Assembly: GCF_040958695.1 (NCBI RefSeq) | Contig: NZ_CP162599.1 | Coordinates: 3,072,001-3,136,000 of the forward strand | DNA from: Ornithinibacillus sp. 4-3 | GTDB lineage: Bacteria > Bacillota > Bacilli > Bacillales > Amphibacillaceae | Reading direction: 5' to 3' | DNA: 64,000 nucleotides | Shown here: positions 9,251-18,512 of the stretch, one piece after another | Layout of the letters: each line of letters begins with the position of its first letter | Position numbering within the stretch: the first letter of the stretch is position 1 | Made by a program: the position numbers and the translations under genes | Notes under the pieces: generated by a model | What the model was told of the DNA's origin: nothing | The model's input: the letters and a program-made list of their open reading frames with translations, nothing else | The model's database searches: none

Positions 9251-11162
9251 TTTAGCAAGGAAAAATATTAAAGGTAATTTCAATAATTATTTTGTCTATT
9301 TTGTTACGCTCGTATTCAGCATGGTTATTTATTATACGTTCACTTCCTTGCAATATAGCGAAAAAATTCAGGAAAGCATTGAATTGTCGGATACAATGAG
9401 TTTCATGTTTGGGGTATCATCAATTATCTTAATTTTATTCGTAGCAATCTTTATTTTGTACTCCAATTCATTCTTCACAAGAAAAAGGAAGAAAGAAGTC
9501 GGATTGTACGCCATACTTGGTTTACGCAAGAAAACCATTGCAAAAATGTTGTTTTATGAAAATTTGATTATGGGAATCATTGCAATAGTTATTGGAATTA
9601 TTCTTGGGACCTTACTTTCCAAATTATTTGCAATGATTTTAATAAAACTTACGGGTTCAATTGCCGAGATGGACTTCGGTATTTCCATTTTAGCGATTAC
9701 CCAAACAGTCATAGTCTTTATGGTCATTATTTTATTCACTTCCGTTCAAGGTTACCGTTTGATTTATCGTTTTACATTAATCGAATTATTCTATGATGAG
9801 AAAAAAGGAGAACAAATTCCAAAGGTTTCACTTATTTCGGCTGTTATCGGAGTTATATTGCTTGTCGTTAGTTACTGGCTGATATTAAAACCATTTCCTG
9901 ACGAATTTACTACGGAATATTTAATAAAAAATTATGGGATTGCTTTTGTTGCTCTCGTCATTGGCACCCAATTATTTTTTCGATCTGTAACGGTCTATTT
10001 ATTAAGATTTTCACAAAAAAATAAGTCGCGTTATTACAGAGGAACTAGAATAATTGAAACATCTCGTTTACTGTTTCGTATTAGAGGGAATGCACGTACC
10101 TTTACAGTCATTGCATTGTTGAGTGCTGCTACGATCTGTTTCTTAGGTGCAACTTACAGTGGGTATTACAGCAACGAAAAAAGAGCTAAGGAAGTTGTTC
10201 CGTTCAGCTATTCACATTTGTCAAAAGGTCCAGAAATTGATTCGCAGGTGGAGAGCATAATAAAAGCAGATCATCGACATCCAATAAAAGCCAAACTAGA
10301 CATACCCGTCATTCAGGTAAAAGGAATACTCTCATTTCAACTGGATTATGACATAAATCCTGTGAAATTAATCTCAGAAAGTACATTTAATAAAGTAGCG
10401 AATGCTTTAAATAAGGATGAAACAGTCTCACTATCAGGAAATCAAGCAGCAGTAATCCAGCCAAGGTTTACTGAATATACGAAGTCGGTTTTTAAAGGAG
10501 AAAATATAACGATTCAATTGCCTCAAGGAAGCAGCGAACTGCCATTTGTCCATATGGTTGAAAGTAATGTGCTACCTTTCGATTATCCCGATTTCTTTCT
10601 CGTAGTCAGTAACGAAATGTTTGCCAAGATAGCCAAAAAAGAGGCACCATTAACTTATAAAGTGTATGAAGTGGAAAATGAAGTAACGGCACAAGCCACT
10701 TCAAGGAAAGTAAATAAACTGGTTGGAAACGATTTTCAAGTTTCTTCATCATTTTATACGGAGTATAAGCAAGGTAAAGAAGGAAACGCAATTACTCTCT
10801 TTATTTTTGGTTTTTTGGGACTTGTATTTTTAGCGGCAAGTGGAAGTATCATTTATTTCAAACAGTTAACAGAAGCGAATGAGGCGAAAGGACAATATGA
10901 AATCCTTAGAAAAATCGGTGTCAATAAAAAGGATATACGTAAATCAATCAAAAGACAGTCATTATTTGTGTTCGGATGGCCACTAACCGTAGGAATATTG
11001 CACAGTTGTGTGACATTGTACTTTACTAGCAACTTTATTTCTAATCTAATTGGAATCAATCTTATCTTCCCTATTCTAATGGCTATAGTCTTCTTTGTTA
11101 TCATCTATGCAGTCTATTACGTATTAACTGTTAATACGTACAATCGCATTGTAAACAAATAA
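9237..11162 (+). CDS. bceB: BceB-like permease for antimicrobial peptide detoxification
   Basis: 641 residues. One N-terminal helix and further helices in FtsX-like blocks (about 55-75, 105-160, 195-300) precede a large extracellular region (about residues 320-500). The last three or four helices include LFIFGFLGLVFLAASGSIIYF and FPILMAIVFFVIIYAVYYVL. This is the BceB layout, where the large loop binds the drug complex and also signals to BceS. The ATG at 9237 follows GGGGGTGGAGC. No lesion is seen. The exact peptide specificity cannot be read from sequence. Confidence 0.93.
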   Translation: MTLFSLARKNIKGNFNNYFVYFVTLVFSMVIYYTFTSLQYSEKIQESIELSDTMSFMFGVSSIILILFVAIFILYSNSFFTRKRKKEVGLYAILGLRKKTIAKMLFYENLIMGIIAIVIGIILGTLLSKLFAMILIKLTGSIAEMDFGISILAITQTVIVFMVIILFTSVQGYRLIYRFTLIELFYDEKKGEQIPKVSLISAVIGVILLVVSYWLILKPFPDEFTTEYLIKNYGIAFVALVIGTQLFFRSVTVYLLRFSQKNKSRYYRGTRIIETSRLLFRIRGNARTFTVIALLSAATICFLGATYSGYYSNEKRAKEVVPFSYSHLSKGPEIDSQVESIIKADHRHPIKAKLDIPVIQVKGILSFQLDYDINPVKLISESTFNKVANALNKDETVSLSGNQAAVIQPRFTEYTKSVFKGENITIQLPQGSSELPFVHMVESNVLPFDYPDFFLVVSNEMFAKIAKKEAPLTYKVYEVENEVTAQATSRKVNKLVGNDFQVSSSFYTEYKQGKEGNAITLFIFGFLGLVFLAASGSIIYFKQLTEANEAKGQYEILRKIGVNKKDIRKSIKRQSLFVFGWPLTVGILHSCVTLYFTSNFISNLIGINLIFPILMAIVFFVIIYAVYYVLTVNTYNRIVNK

Positions 11163-11167
11163 GAGCG

Positions 11168-11204
11168 AAACATCTCTCGAATGTTCGGTTCGAGAGGTGT
11201 TTTG
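11168..11204 (+). terminator. Terminator after bceAB
   Basis: A 13-bp stem (AAACATCTCTCGA with TCGAGAGGTGTTT) followed by TTTTG, immediately after the bceB stop. Confidence 0.85.
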
Positions 11205-11367
11205 TCATGTATTCCTTTGTTAAAAAAATCCTCATTACTCTGGAATCTAGACCGATTATATTATTGAAGTTCAAATTGAACATCCTTAAATCTTCTAACA
11301 ACAAAAAATCGAATGATTGGAAATATGATAACTCCCATACAAAATGTATCGCCAATAGAAACACAAT

Positions 11368-11514
11368 TCAGCCTGTAATATCAGAAATGATGTCATATTC
11401 TTTCATTAATTTATTTTTAACCATGTAATATTCTTTCTCAGTAATCAATTTACGGGTTAGCAGTTGTTTTAACATAGCAATTTGCATACTATAAGGAATC
11501 AAGTTCTGTTTCAA
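11368..11514 (-). CDS. SHOCT-like small protein at the ICE recombination end
   Basis: 48 residues from a TTG start with GGGGG about 10 nt upstream. The body MLKQLLTRKLITEKEYYMVKN has the pattern of SHOCT-like small proteins that precede large serine recombinases. A comparable protein sits before the recombinases at 45.8 kb. Here no recombinase follows; BceB lies downstream instead. Probable remnant of the integration module. The function of the small protein is unknown. Confidence 0.65.
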   Translation of the reverse strand: MKQNLIPYSMQIAMLKQLLTRKLITEKEYYMVKNKLMKEYDIISDITG

Positions 11515-11878
11515 AAAAACACGCCCCCTTATAATTAATCAATTAAAATCAGACGGCTGTTGGTACAGCTCCACGGGAATTTCACCCCTGCAAGTATTCC
11601 TTCCAGCTCTACTCATAGCTTGCGACGCTTTGAACGTTCGAACCATGACGGTAGAGGAGTATCATTATCCATACTGATGGGTTATCGCCAGCAATCCACC
11701 ACGATTGTATTAGACTCATAGATAATCGCTCGTTTCTATCGAAAGTCATGGCGTATGAATCAAGTAGCTCATCATCAGTAGAACGTATCTGATTTTCGGT
11801 CTATACTGCACGGTGTTATCTTCCGTGCTTTCTTTGTCAAAGAACAATATATGTGAAAGGGAAAACTTAACCATGTAA
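11515..11878 (-). other. Conserved-looking ICE spacer between SHOCT-like gene and orf8 homologue
   Basis: No open frame. It corresponds to the gap between the regulatory and integration genes of Tn916-type elements. Several short dyads, such as GCACGG with CCGTGC near 11800-11830, suggest structure. I could not assign an RNA family. Confidence 0.4.
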
Positions 11879-12133
11879 TCAAATCTTGAAAGCTAAAATG
11901 CTATGCATAAGCTTCGAACGTAAACGATCATGTGTGTCTACATCAATGCCCCAATACGTATTACCACGCTCATCATAAAGTTTACGCATAGACAAACTTG
12001 CCATATAGCTTCCATAATGCAAAATAACGTAATTCATCGCTTCTGGATCACCCTTATTTGCAGCTAAAATAATTGGATACGGTAATAAGCCACATTCGTT
12101 GTCTTTTGTGTTAGCATCAATCATCCCAGTCAT
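11879..12133 (-). CDS. Orf8-like helix-turn-helix regulator of Tn916-type elements
   Basis: About 84 residues. LPYPIILAANKGDPEAMNYV followed by LHYGSYMASLSMRKLYDERGNTYWGIDVDTHDRLRSKLMHSILAF matches the small helix-turn-helix protein that follows the sigma-like gene in Tn916 relatives. Of three in-frame ATGs the one at 12133 has GGAGG at 9 nt, inside the end of the upstream gene, so translation is probably coupled. Confidence 0.85.
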   Translation of the reverse strand: MTGMIDANTKDNECGLLPYPIILAANKGDPEAMNYVILHYGSYMASLSMRKLYDERGNTYWGIDVDTHDRLRSKLMHSILAFKI

Positions 12134-12554
12134 CTGCATGTTCCTCCAAAAATCGCTTTAACCTTTTGAAAGAGCTTGTCCGCCTATACTGAACGGTACT
12201 ACGTGGAATATCGAGTAGTCCAGCTATTTCTACATCTGATTTGTCAAAAAAGTAGTATAATAGGACAGTCTTACGCTTTTCTTTTGGCAAAGTACGCAAC
12301 GCTTCAGCAAGTAATTTCGGAGTGATTTTCTTTCCAGCCACTTGAAAACTTTGTCCTTCTTCTCCTTCATATTGCTTATCTAAGGTATAGAGTTGATTTT
12401 CTTCTTGTGGTGTGAGATCAGAAAATGTCATCTCCCTTGCTTGTTGTTGGCGCCTTTCGTTATAAGTATTGATTGCTTCATTCTTCAATACACGTTTACA
12501 AAAAGCATTGAATGCACAGCGAACTTGCCATTCGGCACGATCTGGTTCTATCAT
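12117..12554 (-). CDS. Orf7-like sigma-70 family regulator of Tn916-type elements
   Basis: 145 residues. The C-terminal half holds a sigma region 4-like helix-turn-helix: LLAEALRTLPKEKRKTVLLYYF, then KSDVEIAGLLDIPRSTVQYR. Tn916 Orf7 is the same kind of protein and promotes expression of the recombination genes. The frame is open upstream to 12707, but the ATG at 12554 has GAGAGGAAG ahead of it and gives the family length, so the extra 51 residues are rejected. Overlaps the orf8 homologue. Confidence 0.88.
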   Translation of the reverse strand: MIEPDRAEWQVRCAFNAFCKRVLKNEAINTYNERRQQQAREMTFSDLTPQEENQLYTLDKQYEGEEGQSFQVAGKKITPKLLAEALRTLPKEKRKTVLLYYFFDKSDVEIAGLLDIPRSTVQYRRTSSFKRLKRFLEEHADDWDD

Positions 12555-12876
12555 GCACTTCCTCTCCCTTCGCAACTGCAAAGGTGGGTGATGATTTCCC
12601 CTTTCATAACCTTCAACAAGATTTTTTATAAAATGCCAACAAATGAATAAAATCTTTATGAAATATTTATTAGACAAAAAAATAATTAAGGCACAAGTTG
12701 GATGCACATAAAAGTTTATACACGTTATTAAATAATGTATTAAACTATATTACAGTCGTTATATTCCTAGAAAACTTCAAACGATTACCCATGCATTTGG
12801 AACAAAGCCACCTTTTACTAGCTAAATTTTTTTTAAACTACACTCTGATTGAATTTCACATTATATTTAACCAAAA
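12555..12876. other. AT-rich spacer upstream of the sigma-like gene
   Basis: No supportable coding frame. This is the join between the ICE regulatory genes and the adhesin cargo. Confidence 0.4.
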
Positions 12877-12912
12877 AAATACCCCTGAGATTAACTTGAT
12901 CTCAAGGGCACA
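12877..12912 (-). terminator. Terminator downstream of the adhesin gene
   Basis: On the minus strand CCCTTGAGAT pairs with ATCTCAGGGG and is followed by TATTTTTTT, about 50 nt past the adhesin stop. Confidence 0.75.
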
Positions 12913-12962
12913 CATCAATTGACTTGTTTCTTTAAAAAATTCACTATTTCTAAGCCTATGAG

Positions 12963-15434
12963 CTAGGCTTTCTTATGATTAAATCTGTAAGTCAATAATG
13001 CACCACCTAGTAGCAGTAATATCCCTACCAACATTATATTAAATATGTTTGTTGCTGTAGTAGGTAATTTATTACCAAATGTTTCTGGTGTTTCTGGTGT
13101 TTCTGGTGTTTCTGGAATTATCTCTACTGGTACTTCTGGTTCTTCCGGATTCTCTGGGTCTGTTGGATCTGTAACTGTCGCTACGTTCACAATCTCACCT
13201 GAGGCATCTTCCGATACTTTCGCTGTGAATGTTACTAGTGCTGTCTCTTCACCTTTTAATTCAGGGATTACTACTGTTAATGTATTACCATCAATTTCTG
13301 TTTCAACATCCTCACCGTTTAACTGAATCGTATCGTCTACTAGTGTTAATCCCTCTGGTAAGGCATCTGTGACTTCTAAACCTTTTAATGTTGAACCTTT
13401 TACCGTATTCGTAACTTCGATTGTGTATTCTAATTCATCACCTGGTTTTGCTTCATCTTTATTAACGAGCTTCTCCGCTGTGAACTCACCATCTGGAGTC
13501 ACTTGTACTGGTACTTCTGGTACTTGTGGTTCATCTGGATTATCTGGATCTGTGACTGTCGCTACGTTCACAATCTCACCTGAGGCATCTTTCGATACGT
13601 TAGCTGTGAATGTTACTAGTGCTGTCTCTTCACCTTTTAATTCAGGGATTACTACTGTAAATGTATTACCATCAATTTCTGCTTCAACATCCTCGCCGTT
13701 TAACTGAATTGTTCCGTCTACTAATGTTAAGCCCTCTGGTAATGCATCTGTCACTTCTAAACCTTTTAATGTTGAACCTTTTACCGTATTCGTAACTTCG
13801 ATTGTGTATTCTAAATCATCACCTGGTTTTGCTTCATCTTTATTAACGAGCTTCTCCGCTGTGAACTCACCATCTGGAGTCACTTGTACTGGTACTTCTG
13901 GTACTTGTGGTTCATCTGGATTATCTGGATCTGTGACTGTCGCTACGTTCACAATCTCACCTGAGGCATCTTTCGATACGTTAGCTGTGAATGTTACTAG
14001 TGCTGTCTCTTCACCTTTTAATTCAGGGATTACTACTGTAAATGTATTACCATCAATTTCCGCTTCAACATCTTCACCGTTTAACTGAATTGTTCCGTCT
14101 ACTAATGTTAAGCCTTCTGGTAACGCATCAGTAACTTCTATATCCTTTAATACTGATCCTGCAACAGTGTTCGTAACGTTGATTGTGTATTCTAATTCTT
14201 CACCTGGTTTGGCTTCAGCTTTATTTACTAGCTTCTCAGATGTGAATTCACCTGGTATTATTTTAGCCTGATTTTTTATTACAAGTATGTGACCTTTATC
14301 GTCATTTCCTATAGTAAACTCATGTTTTTGATCTGGATCAAATTCTACATGATCAGGAGCAGATACTTCTGTAACATAATAATCTCCTGGTTCTAAATTT
14401 GGAAATTCGAATATACCATTTGATCCAGTTGTCAATTCTTCCCCACCTGGTACTGGCACTCCATCACTGGTATATAAATTAAAAGTTACACCTGGTAAGG
14501 GTGAAGTTTTACCATCCTTTTCTAATAACTTTATTAATCTAACAACACCTTTTCCTGGAAATACCTCCCCTCCCGCTGAAGGTGGTTTTACTTTACTTGT
14601 CTGTGTATCTTGAATTTCCTGACCATCCTTTGTATAGTTAGCAACGGCTGTGTTTTCTATTTCCGGGAAATACTTTCCTTCATCTGTTATCCGTGTTCTA
14701 TAGTTTAATTCAAATCTCATATTGTCAGGTATACTATTTTTATGGAAAGTAAAAATAACCTCCATATCATTTACTATATTAACACTGACAATTCCCTGGG
14801 CTACCGCATTTTCTAATGACAATTGAGGTTGTGTTACTATATCCCCATCGTCATTCATTATCCATATTCTAAAAAAAGAACCTGATAAGAAATCATCGGG
14901 ACGATACTGTCCCTCTCCTAAGATATCGTGTACAACAACATCACTTTCCAAACCACTATGATTATCATTCACTCGAATAAACCATCTTATTACTTCAGCA
15001 TTAGAAGAAGCTATATCCCCAACTTTAGTAAATAATGGAGCTACAGTTCCATGAGGATTTCGATAAATTGTATATGATGCTTCAGGTGCATCGGTTCCTA
15101 AATTTGTTGTAAAATCCATAGAGTAATAAATGTTATCAGGATGCACCGGTAATGGAGCAGTCCTCACATCCATCTCTAGTAATCCACCCGTGATAAACTG
15201 ATAGTTTTCTATTATTTCACTAAAGACAACTGTCACCTTTTTAAGATTATTAGATTCCACAATTGCATGACCAATTACTTGTCCATTCATATATATTTCC
15301 ACAGGATTTTCCCTGTAAAATGCACTTAGATTATCAGGTAAAGTTAAGGTTATATAGTCACCTGGAAAAACTTTCATTTCATCCTTTGACGAAAATCTTA
15401 CAGTCATTCTGGTGTTATTTCCTCCATTTATCAC
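12963..15434 (-). CDS. Sortase-type surface adhesin with three DUF11-like repeats, N terminus unresolved
   Basis: 823 residues in the open frame. An N-terminal adhesin-type region (about 1-300) starts in a strand pattern typical of Cna/SdrG folds. One SpaA/CnaB-like domain follows (about 305-400: KDGKTSPLPGVTFNLY, YYVTEVSAP). Then come three nearly identical 127-residue DUF11-like repeats (about 400-770). The tail is a PETPETPET spacer, sorting motif LPTTA (790-794), a hydrophobic helix and RFNHKKA. The GTG at 15434 has no ribosome site and no signal peptide. The frame stays open about 85 nt further upstream without a start. A weak signal-like stretch (ATALALGGLFLT) lies in another frame at about 15480-15545, so the front end is probably frameshifted or cut off. 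Function as an adhesin is inferred from domains. Confidence 0.8.
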   Translation of the reverse strand: MINGGNNTRMTVRFSSKDEMKVFPGDYITLTLPDNLSAFYRENPVEIYMNGQVIGHAIVESNNLKKVTVVFSEIIENYQFITGGLLEMDVRTAPLPVHPDNIYYSMDFTTNLGTDAPEASYTIYRNPHGTVAPLFTKVGDIASSNAEVIRWFIRVNDNHSGLESDVVVHDILGEGQYRPDDFLSGSFFRIWIMNDDGDIVTQPQLSLENAVAQGIVSVNIVNDMEVIFTFHKNSIPDNMRFELNYRTRITDEGKYFPEIENTAVANYTKDGQEIQDTQTSKVKPPSAGGEVFPGKGVVRLIKLLEKDGKTSPLPGVTFNLYTSDGVPVPGGEELTTGSNGIFEFPNLEPGDYYVTEVSAPDHVEFDPDQKHEFTIGNDDKGHILVIKNQAKIIPGEFTSEKLVNKAEAKPGEELEYTINVTNTVAGSVLKDIEVTDALPEGLTLVDGTIQLNGEDVEAEIDGNTFTVVIPELKGEETALVTFTANVSKDASGEIVNVATVTDPDNPDEPQVPEVPVQVTPDGEFTAEKLVNKDEAKPGDDLEYTIEVTNTVKGSTLKGLEVTDALPEGLTLVDGTIQLNGEDVEAEIDGNTFTVVIPELKGEETALVTFTANVSKDASGEIVNVATVTDPDNPDEPQVPEVPVQVTPDGEFTAEKLVNKDEAKPGDELEYTIEVTNTVKGSTLKGLEVTDALPEGLTLVDDTIQLNGEDVETEIDGNTLTVVIPELKGEETALVTFTAKVSEDASGEIVNVATVTDPTDPENPEEPEVPVEIIPETPETPETPETFGNKLPTTATNIFNIMLVGILLLLGGALLTYRFNHKKA
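13120..14252 (-). repeat. Three tandem 381-bp repeats in the adhesin gene
   Basis: The unit is 381 bp: for example the string GTGAACTCACCATCTGGAGT begins at 13480 and again at 13861. Copies 1 and 2 are almost identical in DNA, and copy 3 (next to the cell-wall anchor) has more changes. Such arrays readily change copy number by slippage or recombination. Confidence 0.9.
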
Positions 15435-15562
15435 CTGAGGTTCAAAAGAGATACTATCCAGAAATTGGAGTTCATGTGGGTTAGGAAGAGGCCACCAAGC
15501 GCAAGCGCGGTAGCCTTAACCCCAACATTTGACATAGAACCATTTTTAATAAAACGTTTGGA

Positions 15563-16513
15563 TCAATTCCAGAAATATTTCATTTCCTTAACCCCTGCAT
15601 CCCAAAGCTTTACATTTCCCTTAACGATTATCGTAATCTTACTTGCACGTTCAAGTGGAATTTCAAACAGTTGTGGAAACAATTCCGGATAATTCAGTTG
15701 CTCCGTTCCAGAGCCGGATAATACCTCACGATCATCGACTAAAACTCGTATACTTCCATCACGATCCATTACGTCCGGTATTCCATAATAAAATGAAAAC
15801 ATAATCTCCTTCTCGGACGTATACGTGTAGGTTTCACTTCCTTTGCCTTTGGCGTCAAATACATTATATTCCGGTTCGACGTTTTGACCGCTAACTTTAA
15901 AGCTGTACGGTTTTGTTCCCGCTGTTGTCTGCCCGGAACTATCTTTCAGTTCATTCAAAGCGATAAAGGGACCTTCTGCTTTGGTGAACGTTTTCTCCAC
16001 AATTCCGCAAATTGCTAATACCCCGATTAGAAGAACAATACACAAGATACCGGTAATGGCCATATTTAGCCAAAAGTTCTTTGTTCGATACCCCAGTTTG
16101 TACGCTCCGAATCCGATGCTTGCACCTAAAGAGTTTTGGATGGCATCGTTAATATCAAAGCTTCCGAGCAAAGTTAGTGCCTGTATGGTTTCGATCACGA
16201 GAATAGACAGGAAGAACAATGAAAAGAAACGAATAAACCTCACACGGAATAATAATGGAATCAAGATGCCGAATGGAATGAAGGCTGCTACATTTCCTAG
16301 ATCTACGAAATCCATCAGAGTAGGATGCAGAAAATCAGAAATCTTTGGCAAATGGTAGAACTCAATCGGAAAAAAAATAAAGGTGGCCCCAGTCGTGCTG
16401 GCAGATGCACCTATTCTGCCGAAAGCGAAAAAAATAAAATATAGTATCAAAATAGTATAAAGAATAGTTACGGTAAAAATAACTGTACGTTTTTGCGGCA
16501 ACTTGTCAGTCAT
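15563..16513 (-). CDS. VanZ-family membrane protein with C-terminal lectin-like domain
   Basis: 316 residues from the ATG at 16513, which follows GAGGTG; an upstream start at 16543 is less likely. The N-terminal half is a VanZ-like membrane domain of four or five helices (DFVDLGNVAAFIPFGILIPLLF, then ILVIETIQALTLLGSFDINDAIQNSLGASIGF). The C-terminal 130 residues are extracellular (VRVLVDDREV-like strands, QLFEIPLERASKITIIVKGNVKLWDAG) and resemble an NPCBM-type carbohydrate-binding fold. VanZ proteins can lower teicoplanin binding, but most chromosomal members have no proven role. It is upstream of the adhesin; the join at about 15480-15562 looks rearranged. Confidence 0.85.
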   Translation of the reverse strand: MTDKLPQKRTVIFTVTILYTILILYFIFFAFGRIGASASTTGATFIFFPIEFYHLPKISDFLHPTLMDFVDLGNVAAFIPFGILIPLLFRVRFIRFFSLFFLSILVIETIQALTLLGSFDINDAIQNSLGASIGFGAYKLGYRTKNFWLNMAITGILCIVLLIGVLAICGIVEKTFTKAEGPFIALNELKDSSGQTTAGTKPYSFKVSGQNVEPEYNVFDAKGKGSETYTYTSEKEIMFSFYYGIPDVMDRDGSIRVLVDDREVLSGSGTEQLNYPELFPQLFEIPLERASKITIIVKGNVKLWDAGVKEMKYFWN

Positions 16514-16958
16514 ATAAAAACACCTCTTGAAACAGTGTATCAAAAGTCATGTGTAAAATACATCGTATTGGAGAAAGTTGGATTACAAAAGAGGAGGACA
16601 TTCAGACAGGATGATCCTCCGCACCGACGAAATATATTTATGGTCATTTCCGCAAATGTATGGACAGACTTTTAGGACCGTTTCACAGCGGCAAACCGTG
16701 CAGGAGTAACCCTGCCACCTTTTCGAAAGAGTGGATGGAACATAACTCACTGCGAGTATATAAGCCATAATCACTTTTCAAAAATTACCAGTGATGAAAA
16801 TGCTCCCCAAAGGTAGAAGAAAATTTTTCTTTTTCATCTGTCTACCAATGAGGAGTATTAAATCACTTTCTTCAAGTAGCTTGGCCTTACAAAAGGGTCA
16901 TTTACAAAGGGCACATGATAAATGTAACGTCCTCTTTATAGTATATTTAGAATTTGAA
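16514..16958. other. Non-coding gap between vanZ-like and oxidoreductase genes
   Basis: About 445 bp. A few small frames exist on both strands, but none has a ribosome site or a recognisable product. Base composition is more mixed than in the neighbours. Confidence 0.4.
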
Positions 16959-17873
16959 TCAAATGTTGCTTTTCTGCCATTCTTCTTGATTTAATTCTCC
17001 GTTTATTGCGGCTGCGGATACAGCGCCTGAAGCAGCTGCCACAATAGATTGGTGCAAGTGTGTCGTTGCATCGCCGGCTGCATAAACACCAGGTACACTT
17101 GTTTTTCCAGACTCATCGACTTCAATGATTCCTGTATCCGATATACGGCAACCAAGTGCGACAGGCAATTCCGAACCAAGTACCAACTCTGATCGGAAGA
17201 AAATTCCTGTGCACGGAATTTCTGTTCCATCTTCAAGCTTAACATGGTTTACCATGCCCTCATTTGATTGGATGGAATGAATCGGCGTATTGAATACCGG
17301 GATATGATGTGCACGCAATTCTTCACGTTCTGCTTCACTCAATTCATCGGGACCATTTGTACAAACTACAATCCGCTTCGTCCACCCGGAAAGCAATGGG
17401 ACAAAATGCATTAATGCCGCTCCTCTGTTTATGACAACTAATTGCTGATCCCTTAGTTCCCAGCCGTCACAATACGGGCATACAAATGCGCTCTTGCCAT
17501 AGACTTCCGCCAACCCTCGTATGCCAAGATCGCGATCCTTCATTCCGATAGCAAACAACAGTTTTCGTGCGGCTATATTCAACCCTGAAGCAGTTTCCAA
17601 CAAAAATTGGCCATCTGCCCCTTCTATCAACTCGACCGTATCTTCCAAATGGGAAACCGACGGATACGTGTGAAGCTGTTCTTTTGCAATGTTTCGAAAG
17701 TCATGCGGGCTAATGCCATCGCGGGTTAAAAAGGCATGAGCCTCCCTCGTCACTGCATTACGCGGTTGCCCCTCATCGATAATCAACGTCTTCTTCCTAG
17801 CCCGTCCCAGTATAAGTCCAGCACTTAAACCGGCAGGACCTCCACCAATAATCACAACATCAACTTCCTTCAT
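16959..17873 (-). CDS. Thioredoxin reductase-like FAD/NAD(P) oxidoreductase
   Basis: 304 residues. The FAD-binding motif is VVIIGGGPAGLSAGL (residues 6-20), the redox pair is Cys132-Cys135 in VCPYCDG, and the second FAD motif is GVYAAGDATTHLHQSI near the end. The NAD(P)-binding region is atypical: the usual GxGxxA loop is replaced by VVINRGAALMHF, a feature of the small stand-alone TrxR-like group often found with Rrf2 regulators. Likely reduces a thiol partner protein. Ribosome site GAAAGGTAGTGAATC precedes the ATG. It probably belongs to the same regulon as the Rrf2 gene upstream. Confidence 0.88.
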   Translation of the reverse strand: MKEVDVVIIGGGPAGLSAGLILGRARKKTLIIDEGQPRNAVTREAHAFLTRDGISPHDFRNIAKEQLHTYPSVSHLEDTVELIEGADGQFLLETASGLNIAARKLLFAIGMKDRDLGIRGLAEVYGKSAFVCPYCDGWELRDQQLVVINRGAALMHFVPLLSGWTKRIVVCTNGPDELSEAEREELRAHHIPVFNTPIHSIQSNEGMVNHVKLEDGTEIPCTGIFFRSELVLGSELPVALGCRISDTGIIEVDESGKTSVPGVYAAGDATTHLHQSIVAAASGAVSAAAINGELNQEEWQKSNI

Positions 17874-18004
17874 GATTCACTACCTTTCTCTGATTCGTTT
17901 AACTTTAAAGATGTGCATGCGTTCAATAATTACTCTGTACATCTCATCTAACCAGTACTACTGAAAATATCCGTCATTCCGTTTATCCTATATTCTTACT
18001 CTTC

Positions 18005-18041
18005 TAAGGTGATTGCATTACATGTTGGCATCACCTCCTTA
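18005..18041. promoter_or_regulatory. Imperfect palindrome ahead of the oxidoreductase gene
   Basis: TAAGGTGATTGC pairs with GCATCACCTCCTTA, giving an interrupted stem around a GGAGGTGATG sequence. It could be an Rrf2 operator or a leader hairpin that hides a ribosome site. Neither is proven. Confidence 0.35.
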
Positions 18042-18110
18042 CATAAAAGTTTCATTTCATCAAGGACTTTAAAGATACGTATTGTCTATAATTGGTCGAA
18101 AAAATATGTG

Positions 18111-18512
18111 CTAGAAAACGATGTTCGTTTCCTGCACAAGATCGGACATTTTTTTATTTCGTAAATGCTCTTCCATTTTTTCCTCTGCTGCCAATACGAC
18201 TTTTTGAATCGGACAATCTGGTCCGTGATCGAAACTACAATCAAACAAGGAGGCCGATCCCTCAATCGCTTGAATAATGTCAAGAAATGAAATATCTTCC
18301 CAATTTCGTTTCAGTCTGTATCCACCATTCACTCCTGTTATAGATTCAATCATGCCAGCCTTTACTAGTTTGGTCAGGATCTTGGACAGATACGTTGGTG
18401 ACACCTTTTGCTTCTCAGCAAGCAGCTGAACGCCAACAGGTTTTTCCGGAGTCGCTGCAGCAAGAAAAAGCATCGTATGTAGAGCATAATCAGTAGCCTT
18501 TGAAAACTTCAT
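18111..18512 (-). CDS. Rrf2-family transcriptional regulator
   Basis: 133 residues. Winged helix at residues 1-65 (FSKATDYALHTMLFLA, VSPTYLSKILTKLVKAGMIES, GVNGGYRL). Two cysteines, Cys92 and Cys100 (FDCSFDHGPDC), are spaced like the first two Fe-S ligands of IscR/NsrR; a third cysteine is absent. It may therefore sense redox or thiol stress without a classical cluster. A -35/-10-like pair TTGGCG-17-TATTAT lies upstream. It probably controls itself and the downstream oxidoreductase. Confidence 0.88.
   Translation of the reverse strand: MKFSKATDYALHTMLFLAAATPEKPVGVQLLAEKQKVSPTYLSKILTKLVKAGMIESITGVNGGYRLKRNWEDISFLDIIQAIEGSASLFDCSFDHGPDCPIQKVVLAAEEKMEEHLRNKKMSDLVQETNIVF

Noticed and set aside
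13045..14088. Three plus-strand frames with Ser/Thr/Val-rich repeats
   Set aside because: They are the complement of the DUF11-like repeats; the repeat structure is inherited from the adhesin gene.
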